From contig JAAFJZ010000003.1 of the NCBI GenBank assembly GCA_013298205.1, forward strand, positions 1-30,844: a stretch of 30,844 nt of DNA. Direction: 5' to 3'. How positions within the stretch are numbered: the first letter of the stretch is position 1; the number at the start of each line of letters is the position of its first letter. The position numbers and the translations under genes are program-made. Below the pieces are notes generated by a model. The model made no database searches. It had not been told where the DNA came from and saw only the letters and a program-made list of their open reading frames with translations. The stretch is from Cytophagales bacterium (lineage in GTDB: Bacteria > Bacteroidota > Bacteroidia > Cytophagales > UBA9547). This document shows, piece by piece, positions 1 to 6,970 of this stretch.

Positions 1-719
1 AAAATGTCGATTGCGGCAAAAGTATCTTTGGTGGTTTCTTTTTCGTTGGTAAAAATCAAACCTAATTTTTCAGCTATTTGCCATATTATTTCTGCGTTTA
101 GGTTTGGTGTTCTTTCTGCTGTTTGCCCGATGGTTTGTTGTTTGGTGGTTTCTGGGTATAGGTAGAGGGGGAAAAAATAGTTTCCTTCTTGTCCTTTATT
201 TGAGATTAGGCATCTATCACTAATATCGTCTGCTACAAAAGTATGATAGTAAAATTTGCTCGATAATATTTTTGTAGTAACTAATGCAATATTCTCTTTT
301 ATAAAATGCTTTTGTAAGTCAACTCTTAATCTTTGAATTAATTGATTATTGTATATAAACTTTCTTTTATCAAATAATCTATAATTGTAAACAACGATAT
401 CATTTTCATCATAAGTTATATGGTTTTGATTTAATTGCGCTTTTAAACTTTCATTATTCATTCCCACAAAAATATCATCTTTACCAGTGGCTGTACCCAT
501 TTTAAATAATGTAAAAACTTCATCAACCTTAAACCCCTTTTCATAACCTTCATTTCCTTCAAAATTCTTTTTCACCAAAAAGAAATTGGGCGTTTTTGGT
601 TTTAGTTCGTTCCACTCAATGCATTTCAAAGAGTTATTATTCAAAAACTCGTATTTCGCATCTCGTTTGCCATAGAGGTCAAAATGAAATACTTGGGCGT
701 GGGTGGTATCTTTAGTCAT
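1..719 (-). CDS. C-terminal target-recognition part of a split type IIG/ISP-like restriction-modification enzyme (runs off the window)
   Basis: The frame opens with ATG at 719 and stays open to the window edge, so its C terminus is missing. The product begins MTKDTTHAQVFHFDLYGKR. It continues with about 220 residues resembling the region after the methylase domain in single-chain nuclease-methyltransferases, including FPLYLYPE (near residues 171-178) and a later EKLGLIFTNEK segment. In those one-piece enzymes VFHYDLYGKR-type sequence follows directly on SINIFVK, which is exactly where the upstream protein (1781-3649) ends. By family logic this part recognises the DNA target and cannot methylate or cut alone. 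The start codon lies inside the end of the DUF1016 gene (8-nt overlap ATGACTAA, another frame), with no obvious Shine-Dalgarno, so translational coupling is likely. It could instead be a remnant of a broken enzyme, but it has no internal stop over about 240 codons. Confidence 0.8.
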   Translation of the reverse strand, partial: MTKDTTHAQVFHFDLYGKRDAKYEFLNNNSLKCIEWNELKPKTPNFFLVKKNFEGNEGYEKGFKVDEVFTLFKMGTATGKDDIFVGMNNESLKAQLNQNHITYDENDIVVYNYRLFDKRKFIYNNQLIQRLRVDLQKHFIKENIALVTTKILSSKFYYHTFVADDISDRCLISNKGQEGNYFFPLYLYPETTKQQTIGQTAERTPNLNAEIIWQIAEKLGLIFTNEKETTKDTFAAIDI

Positions 720-1779
720 TATTATTATCTAGTTGATGGGTGAGTTGCTCTATGCTTGGTAAGGCATTTTTAATGTTTTCGGGGAGTTGCGTATAAGTAT
801 ATTCACTCACACCCAAAGGTTTATTGATATCATGTAAAGCAAAATCAACTACAACATTGTTTTTACTTTTGCACAACAAAATCCCAATAGTGGGCTTGTC
901 TGTTTCGTCTTTTACTAATTTATCCACCGTTGTAACATAAAAATTTAATTTCCCCAAATATTCAGGTTTAAAATTAGTTACTTTTAATTCTATTATTACA
1001 TAACATTTTAGCTTGGTATGGTAAAACAACAAATCTGTTTTGAATAATTCACCCCCTACATTAAGTTCAAATTGTCGCCCCAAATAGGCAAACCCTTTGC
1101 CCAATTCCAACAAAAAACGAGTAATATTTTCTATCAATTTTTGTTCTAATTCCAACTCTTTTACTTTGCTAGATAGTGTCAGAAACTCAAAATTATAAGT
1201 ATCTTTTAACAAGGCATTGGCTAGGTCGCTATCAGGGGTAGGTAATGTAGTATGAAAGTTGGTAATTGCTTTGCCCTGTCTTTCAAAAAGTTTTATTTCT
1301 ATTTGATACTCCAACACGGCTCTACTCCAATTGTTTTCAATGGTTTGTTGCACATAAAAAACGGCAATATTGGGGTCTTTTATTTTTTGTAATATTTTGA
1401 TATGATGCCCCCAAGGCACTAAGCTCAATTCCGAAACAAGTTGTTTCGTTTTTTCAATATCCAAAAGTAGAGCATCTTGTTCTACTTTTGGATATTGACT
1501 ATAAAACAGATAAAAATTTCTAATATGATATAGATTATACTTCGAAAAACCATTCATTTCTGAAAACTCCTCTTTCAAATCCTTGCTCAGTTGCTCAATA
1601 AAACCACTACCCCAATTAGTATTTTCTTGCTTTTCAACAATTTGTTTACCCAAATCCCAATAGAGTAGAATTAGTTGAGAATTAACAGCTAAAGCTGCCT
1701 TAATTTGGCTTGATTTAATAGTGGCTTTCAGTTCTATTAGCCAATATTTATAAGCTTGATTTTTAATTAGCTGGCTCAA
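712..1779 (-). CDS. DUF1016 (YhcG-like) PD-(D/E)xK nuclease family protein
   Basis: A 355-residue protein matching the full length of the DUF1016 family. The N-terminal half (about 1-180) is the helical DUF1016_N region, with SQIKAALAVNSQLILLYWDLG near 24-44 and YNLYHIRNFYLFY near 81-93. The C-terminal half (about 190-335) is the PD-(D/E)xK nuclease fold: D249 in KTDLLFYH, then E264 and K266 in IIELK, then KPEYLGKLNFYV. Family members are predicted DNA nucleases often found inside restriction-modification operons; their targets are poorly known. The start is TTG at 1779, one base after the stop of the upstream methylase frame; it is favoured because DUF1016 proteins begin this close to the IKxSQIKAA motif. 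Its last codons overlap the start of the C-terminal restriction fragment by 8 nt. Lying between two halves of one enzyme is unusual. Confidence 0.92.
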   Translation of the reverse strand: MSQLIKNQAYKYWLIELKATIKSSQIKAALAVNSQLILLYWDLGKQIVEKQENTNWGSGFIEQLSKDLKEEFSEMNGFSKYNLYHIRNFYLFYSQYPKVEQDALLLDIEKTKQLVSELSLVPWGHHIKILQKIKDPNIAVFYVQQTIENNWSRAVLEYQIEIKLFERQGKAITNFHTTLPTPDSDLANALLKDTYNFEFLTLSSKVKELELEQKLIENITRFLLELGKGFAYLGRQFELNVGGELFKTDLLFYHTKLKCYVIIELKVTNFKPEYLGKLNFYVTTVDKLVKDETDKPTIGILLCKSKNNVVVDFALHDINKPLGVSEYTYTQLPENIKNALPSIEQLTHQLDNNND

Positions 1780-1780
1780 C

Positions 1781-3649
1781 TTATTTCTTCTTTTTTACAA
1801 AAATATTGATGCTCACGCCCTGCATAATATCAAATACGTTTTGGTCTACACCTCCGTCAAGGCAAACCTCTTTCTTTTTAGCATTGCCGTGTAAATCAAG
1901 GATATAAACCTTATCAAATGTCTTTAGCAATTCTTCTCTCATTTTTCTATGAATAATTCCATCAATAAAACTATTGTTGGAAATAAATGCCAAAATGCCT
2001 TCACCAGTTTTCTCTACATAGTGTTGTCCTAAGCGAAGAAATTTTATGTAATCGTCAGAAAGTGGTTGAATATTTCGTTCGTTCAAATCCTTCTTATAAT
2101 CAGCCGTTAAGCTTTCAATCCAAGGCGATTTATTTGTGCTACTTACAGAATACGGTGGATTTCCAATCACACACATTACGGGAGCATCTCGCTTTATGTG
2201 GTTGGCTTCGTTGGCTTCGGCACTGAGCCAATTGGCAAAAAGCGTGCCTGTGTCGGGGTGGCTTTCTTCCAAGCTATTTGTGAGATAAACACGTAGTCTT
2301 TGATTTGAGGTAGGCTTGTAGCCGGTTTCGGTCAGTAGCAAATCTAGTTTAAGGTGTGCCATGGCATAACTTGCCATTAGCAGCTCAAAACCATTGAGGC
2401 GAGGCAATAGATGTGTTTCTACATAATTGCTCCAAATTCCTTTTTGCCCTTCAAATTTTTTGTGAATGTGTTTTACCACTTCTGCCAAAAAAGTGCCCGT
2501 GCCTGTGGCAGGGTCAAGTATTTGAACTTTATGTACCTCTTGCTCCGTTTTTTTGCCTTGTACATCAACCATTATTTTGGTTTTGCTGCTGTCGGCAAGT
2601 CCTTGCGGTAAATCAAATTCGGTTTTTAAAATATCATCCACCGCACGCACTATGAAGTTTACTACTGGTGCAGGTGTGTACCAAACGCCTCTTGCCTTTC
2701 GCAAAGCAGGGTCGTATTCACTCAAAAATGTTTCATAAAAATGGATGATGGGGTCTTCCATTTTTGTTGATTTGCCATAGTTTTTTAAAATCTCGGCTAC
2801 ATTGCAAGCCAAAAATACATCTACCAAACTATCTACAATCCATTTTATACGGTCGTCTATATCTGGTCCAGCTATGTAGCCAAACAGTTTGCGTAAAAAA
2901 GGATTTGATTTTGGAATGAGCTCAGCCGCTTCTTGTCGGCTAAAAGTTGCCAAAGTAGGGTCGTGCAAACGAGCGGCAAACATACCGTAAGCAATCGTTT
3001 GGGCATACACATCGGCAAATCCTTGTGGGGTAATGTCGTGTATAAGTATTTGTTTGAAAGCCAACATTTGGTCTTTCAAGGTGCTATCTTCGTTATGGGT
3101 TTCGTCACTTGTCAAAGCCTTTTCGATCACATCAGAAAGTAATCTAGCTTTGCCTGCCATCATTTCTGCCAATTTTTGTGAGCTTTTTATTGATTGACCT
3201 ACATGACTACAAAAATCTTTGATGAGGTTTTCAAAAGTTTCAAAATTTTGAGGTAAGGCAATTATTCCTTTTACTGTTATTTCTGCAATGGCAATTTTGG
3301 TAATGAATAACCCATTTCTATAAAAATGAAAATCTAAATAATCGGTAAATAACAAATTATTTAAAGATGCTTTATATCGGTCAAACTGCTCTTTATTTCC
3401 TGTTTTTTTATTGCCTTCCAGGTCTTTATCTCCAATATCTTTGGCTTCTATAAAACCTACGGGTATATCTTTTTTGGTTAAAATATAATCGGGAGCTCCG
3501 CAAGATTGTCTTTTAGGTTCGTTTGTAGCTCTTACATCGGGCAACATATTTTCCAATAGCTGTTGCAAATCCCCACGAAATGTATGCTCGGTAGCATTAC
3601 CAAGTGTATATCGCTTATTTAGATTGTCGATGTATTGCTGAATGGTCAT
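1781..3649 (-). CDS. N-terminal nuclease plus N6-adenine methyltransferase part of a split type IIG/ISP-like restriction-modification enzyme
   Basis: A 622-residue protein. Residues 1-150 hold a PD-(D/E)xK nuclease domain: D53 in GAPDYIL, then E68 and K70 in GFIEAK. Residues about 150-320 are a helical connector. The methyltransferase starts with GVWYTPAPVVNFI (321-333), has SAM motif I DPATGTGTF (379-387) and catalytic motif IV NPPY (497-500), so it should methylate adenine N6. No helicase motifs are seen, unlike true type I or LlaGI-type enzymes. The chain stops at SINIFVKKKK, just where one-piece relatives continue into the target-recognition region; that continuation lies at 1-719 beyond the DUF1016 gene. 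Predicted role: modify and cut DNA when complexed with the separate C-terminal part. The coding sequence is richer in G+C than genes to its right, which suggests acquisition by transfer. Start ATG at 3649 gives the expected family N terminus. Confidence 0.88.
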   Translation of the reverse strand: MTIQQYIDNLNKRYTLGNATEHTFRGDLQQLLENMLPDVRATNEPKRQSCGAPDYILTKKDIPVGFIEAKDIGDKDLEGNKKTGNKEQFDRYKASLNNLLFTDYLDFHFYRNGLFITKIAIAEITVKGIIALPQNFETFENLIKDFCSHVGQSIKSSQKLAEMMAGKARLLSDVIEKALTSDETHNEDSTLKDQMLAFKQILIHDITPQGFADVYAQTIAYGMFAARLHDPTLATFSRQEAAELIPKSNPFLRKLFGYIAGPDIDDRIKWIVDSLVDVFLACNVAEILKNYGKSTKMEDPIIHFYETFLSEYDPALRKARGVWYTPAPVVNFIVRAVDDILKTEFDLPQGLADSSKTKIMVDVQGKKTEQEVHKVQILDPATGTGTFLAEVVKHIHKKFEGQKGIWSNYVETHLLPRLNGFELLMASYAMAHLKLDLLLTETGYKPTSNQRLRVYLTNSLEESHPDTGTLFANWLSAEANEANHIKRDAPVMCVIGNPPYSVSSTNKSPWIESLTADYKKDLNERNIQPLSDDYIKFLRLGQHYVEKTGEGILAFISNNSFIDGIIHRKMREELLKTFDKVYILDLHGNAKKKEVCLDGGVDQNVFDIMQGVSINIFVKKKK

Positions 3650-3746
3650 TTATTGATTTTCTAGTAAAATAAGATTTTTCTTTTTGCTCACAAGAAAACA
3701 TAATTGACAGGAAAAAATATTTAAAATGATTCTTGAACCCTATCTA

Positions 3747-4550
3747 TTATTTCCTCATCACCCTAAGCTTGATTTCTGTCAGTTTTCGCTTGGTATCTCT
3801 AGGGAAATCGCCATTCATCATCCAATCAAAATAAGAAGGCTCTTGTTTGAATACATCTACAACCGCTTTATCTTTGTGTTTTCCAAAATTAAACACTTCT
3901 ACACCCAATTGGTTTAACTTCATTCTGCCTGCCAAATCCACAATTTGAGTAAAACTAAGTTTGTGCAACGATTGTATATCATTGGTTATCGGAGTAGTTT
4001 TGCCTCCTTTATCATCAATGACTTCTTTATCGGCATATTTTTCTATTTGGGCATCCAAAACTTCATAAGTAGCCAATGTATCGGCCTCTGCGCTATGGGC
4101 ATTGGTAAGCGATTTATTGCAATAAAATTTGTAGGCTGCAGACAAAGTACGGGGTTCCATCATGTGGAAAATCTTTTGCGCATCTACTATACATCTATTT
4201 TTGAGGTCAAAATCAATTTCTGCTCTTAAAAATTCTTCTACCAAGAGAGGAATATCAAATTTGATTAGATTATAACCTGCCAAATCGCAACCTTCCATAA
4301 ATTTGGCTAAATTTTTGCCTAATTGATTGAAAGTAGGTTGGTCTTTAAGCTCTTCATTCGTGATTCCGTGCACAAAAGTAGCTTCTGCCGAAATAGGAAC
4401 TGTAGGGTTTAGGCGGTAAGTTCTAGCTTCTTTTTCTCCATTAGGATTCACTTTCAGCATACCTATTTCAATAATCCTGTCATGGGTAATATTCATTCCA
4501 GTGGTTTCTAAATCAAAGAAAAGGAGTGGCTTTTTGAGGTGTAAAAACAT
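3747..4550 (-). CDS. DEDDh 3'-5' exonuclease, DnaQ/exonuclease X-like
   Basis: A 267-residue protein with the complete DEDDh exonuclease signature: D13 and E15 in FFDLETTG, HGIT at 61-64, D99 in IKFDIPLL, and H152 with D157 in AHSAEADT. These residues hold two metal ions that remove 3' terminal nucleotides. Residues about 215-265 (VFNFGKHKDKAVVDVF, then SYFDWMMNGDFP) match the small C-terminal domain seen in Bacteroidota relatives resembling exonuclease X. It is more likely a stand-alone repair or RNA-trimming exonuclease than the replicative epsilon subunit, but the sequence alone does not settle this. It follows the Mpl-like gene by 22 nt on the same strand and is probably co-transcribed with it. 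Confidence 0.88.
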   Translation of the reverse strand: MFLHLKKPLLFFDLETTGMNITHDRIIEIGMLKVNPNGEKEARTYRLNPTVPISAEATFVHGITNEELKDQPTFNQLGKNLAKFMEGCDLAGYNLIKFDIPLLVEEFLRAEIDFDLKNRCIVDAQKIFHMMEPRTLSAAYKFYCNKSLTNAHSAEADTLATYEVLDAQIEKYADKEVIDDKGGKTTPITNDIQSLHKLSFTQIVDLAGRMKLNQLGVEVFNFGKHKDKAVVDVFKQEPSYFDWMMNGDFPRDTKRKLTEIKLRVMRK

Positions 4551-4572
4551 AATTGGATTTAAGAAGAGTGGG

Positions 4573-5961
4573 TTAGGCTGTAATTTTTTTTGCTATTTGC
4601 TCAAGTGGAAGTCCGCTAAAGTTGCCAGAACTCATTAATAAGAGATTTTTGTTTTCCCAGTTTTGAGCTAGAATGTAAGTTTCTAAAGCTTTGCTATCGG
4701 TAAAAAGCTTAATTTTTTTATTATCAAAAGCTTTCCAGATTTCTGCTTCGGTAATCATTTCCATTTTTTTGGCTTCAATCGTATGTGCGCTTACAAAAAC
4801 AATGGCTTCATCTGCCGCATCAAAAGTATGGGCATATTCTTGGATAAATTTTTTGTTCAAACTGCTAAACGTATGCAATTCTAAACAAGCAAGAAGTTTT
4901 CTTTTCGGAAATTGTTTGGCTACCGATTGGGTAGTAGCCAATAGTTTGGAAGGAGCATGGGCAAAATCTTTGTAAACCACAGTATTTGAATTTTGGGCTA
5001 AAACTTGCAAACGACCAGCCGCACCTTTAAAAGAACGAATTGCTCTATAAAAGCTCGTGCTATCTATCCCCAATTTATCACAAACCGCTTTAGCCGCACT
5101 CAAATTAAGAATGTTATGTTCCCCAAAAACCTGAATATCTACATTTCCTGTAGTTGTTTTAAGAGAAGTTAAGCCATTTTTTATAGTGCTAGGGTGCGCT
5201 TCATACGGAATTAAGCGAATATCTTCACGCTCAAAATCACAAAGTTTTTTGAGCTTTTTATCTGTAGAATTATAAATGATTACACCTGCTTTTGGTGTAG
5301 CGTCAATCAGCTTTTTAAACTGCAATTCATAACTTTCCTGTGTAGGGAATACATTGATGTGATCCCAAGAAATGCCACTAATTACAACCAGATGATGTTG
5401 ATAAACCAAAAATTTAGACCTTCTCGTAATCGGAGAATCCAAATATTCATCTCCTTCTATTACAATCAAAGGTGCATCACTCAGTTTGACCATTTTATCA
5501 AAGCCATCAAGCTTTGCTCCCACAAGGTAATCAAATTGCACACCCAAATTTTTGAGCACGTGCAAAATCATAGAGGTAATCGTGGTTTTACCATGGCTAC
5601 CCGCTATAACGATGCGGTGTTTTTGCTTGCTATTTTCAAAAACGAAGTCAGGATAAGAATATACTTTAAGCCCAAGTTCTTTTGCTTTAATCAGCTCTGG
5701 ATTGTCTTCTTTTGCGTGCATACCCAGTATGATAGCATCAAGAGAGGAATCTATTTTTTCAGGATACCATCCCATTTCAGGAGGTAAAATGCCATTGTCT
5801 TTTAGTCTAGTAAAAGAGGGTTCAAAGATTTCATCATCAGAACCACTGACAATGTATCCATTTTCCTGTAATGCAAGGGCGAGATTGTGCATTGCACTTC
5901 CACCTACGGCAATAAAATGTATTTTGGGACGCTTATTTGATAACATTTGTTTATTAAACAC
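4573..5961 (-). CDS. mpl: UDP-N-acetylmuramate:L-alanyl-gamma-D-glutamyl-meso-diaminopimelate ligase-like Mur ligase
   Basis: A 462-residue Mur ligase. The N-terminal domain opens with KIHFIAVGGSAMHNLALAL (13-31), the glycine-rich UDP-binding segment shared with MurC and Mpl. The ATP-binding loop is GSHGKTT (121-127), followed by IEGDEYLDS (168-176) and WDHINVFPT (199-207). The GGSAMHNLA form and the length fit Mpl, which joins recycled tripeptide to UDP-MurNAc in the cytoplasm, better than MurC. Bacteroidota usually carry this paralogue in addition to MurC. The frame can start at 5961 or at a second ATG at 5946; the later one leaves more room for a promoter. It is the first gene of a pair with the exonuclease downstream. 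Confidence 0.82.
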   Translation of the reverse strand: MFNKQMLSNKRPKIHFIAVGGSAMHNLALALQENGYIVSGSDDEIFEPSFTRLKDNGILPPEMGWYPEKIDSSLDAIILGMHAKEDNPELIKAKELGLKVYSYPDFVFENSKQKHRIVIAGSHGKTTITSMILHVLKNLGVQFDYLVGAKLDGFDKMVKLSDAPLIVIEGDEYLDSPITRRSKFLVYQHHLVVISGISWDHINVFPTQESYELQFKKLIDATPKAGVIIYNSTDKKLKKLCDFEREDIRLIPYEAHPSTIKNGLTSLKTTTGNVDIQVFGEHNILNLSAAKAVCDKLGIDSTSFYRAIRSFKGAAGRLQVLAQNSNTVVYKDFAHAPSKLLATTQSVAKQFPKRKLLACLELHTFSSLNKKFIQEYAHTFDAADEAIVFVSAHTIEAKKMEMITEAEIWKAFDNKKIKLFTDSKALETYILAQNWENKNLLLMSSGNFSGLPLEQIAKKITA

Positions 5962-6220
5962 GCAAAAATAAAAAAATCTTGCATCTAAAAATCATTTTAG
6001 CGTTCAATTTTTAAAAAATTAATTTTTCTTGAAAAAACTTTACTTATTAAAAGATTGAGAAATAAACAAAAGCCTAGTTGCAAATTTTATTATTGTTGTT
6101 TGAAAGACATTTAAAAAGATTTTTGAGAGAATGAATTTTTCTTACAAGCGTACTTTTCATCAAATTTTGATATCAATGTTGATTAGATTTCAATTTATTT
6201 TAAAAAGAGAAATTATTATT
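5962..6220. other. AT-rich gap between recO and the Mur ligase gene
   Basis: 259 bases of very AT-rich sequence upstream of the Mur ligase gene and downstream of recO, both on the minus strand. No open frame or RNA gene is visible. A minus-strand TATTTTTG (complement of 5963-5970) fits the Bacteroidota -7 consensus TAnnTTTG, but it has no matching -33 TTG at normal spacing. It would work only if translation began at the internal ATG at 5946. Confidence 0.4.
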
Positions 6221-6898
6221 TCAATTCCAAATTTCTTTAAAAACTTCCAAAGATTTAAGTTCAAATTTACCTACATGATGACTTCTAATATATGCTAAAA
6301 AAGCGTTTAAAACAGAATTTCGTTCTAGATTAGTAAAAGTAAAATCAGATTCAATATCATTGTTTATCATCATTTTCAAAAAAGTTTTAATATTATTGTT
6401 TACATTTTGAGAGGGAAAAAACTCTACCCACTCATTTATACTGTCAGGCAAAACACCCATTAAATCCATTATTTTAATTAAAAAAATTAGATGTAAATCT
6501 TGATAATTATGTGCTCTTACATCAATTTCTTTAATAATTAAAACCAAATTATCATAAAAATCAGATTCGATGTGGTCGTTTGTAAGCGAAAGTTTTAATA
6601 CTTCAGCCATAAAAAGAAACACACTTCTTTTATAAGGGTGTGAGTAGGCACTAGTAAAAGAATAAAAAGCTGTCATTTCTACAACTCTGTAAATAGGCTG
6701 ATTTTGTCTAAAATAAATCTGTAAATCCAAAAGAGTTAAAGGTTCCATAAGTCCAATTCCCCATTTTGGCTTTGATTTTCTAATTCCATTAATTTCCAAA
6801 CTTATTAACCCCATTTCACGACAGAATACTTTAGCTATAATCGAGCTTTCTTTATATTTGATATAATTGATTACAATAGCCTGTATTTGGGTGTTCAT
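6221..6898 (-). CDS. recO: DNA repair protein RecO
   Basis: A 225-residue RecO of the short Bacteroidota type. RecO helps RecR load RecA on SSB-coated single-stranded DNA during gap repair. The N-terminal OB-fold is recognisable: QAIVINYIKYKESSIIAKVF (6-25), REMGLISLEINGIRKSK (27-43), then EPLTLLDLQIYFR (52-64). The rest is helical (MAEVLKLSLTN, then HLIFLIKIMDLMGVLPD). No cysteine zinc motif is present in the C-terminal part, as is common in this phylum. It is transcribed away from the 7TM/SpoIIE gene; a TAATTTTG box on the minus strand (complement of 6926-6933) could serve as its -7 element. Confidence 0.88.
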   Translation of the reverse strand: MNTQIQAIVINYIKYKESSIIAKVFCREMGLISLEINGIRKSKPKWGIGLMEPLTLLDLQIYFRQNQPIYRVVEMTAFYSFTSAYSHPYKRSVFLFMAEVLKLSLTNDHIESDFYDNLVLIIKEIDVRAHNYQDLHLIFLIKIMDLMGVLPDSINEWVEFFPSQNVNNNIKTFLKMMINNDIESDFTFTNLERNSVLNAFLAYIRSHHVGKFELKSLEVFKEIWN

Positions 6899-6970
6899 AA
6901 ATATGTATTTTTATTATGAGGTTAACAAAATTATATAGAACTCCGTAATAAGTAAAATTACTTACATTCA

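Noticed and set aside
712..1779. DUF1016 gene as a mobile element insertion with target duplication
   Set aside because: No terminal inverted repeats and no direct repeat were seen at the two borders, and no transposase or recombinase is present.
1781..1800. Sequencing frameshift or ribosomal slippage at the A-rich end of the methylase frame as the cause of the split
   Set aside because: A shift here would enter another phase but still run into the 1-kb DUF1016 gene. It could not rejoin the recognition part, so the split is not a one-base artefact.
5359..5787. 142-codon open frame on the plus strand
   Set aside because: It lies wholly antisense to the Mur ligase gene, whose motifs are intact. 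The translated product has no recognisable pattern.
5962..6220. Possible small RNA in the gap upstream of the Mur ligase gene
   Set aside because: The sequence is AT-rich with no stable stem, no GC-rich core and no terminator-like end.
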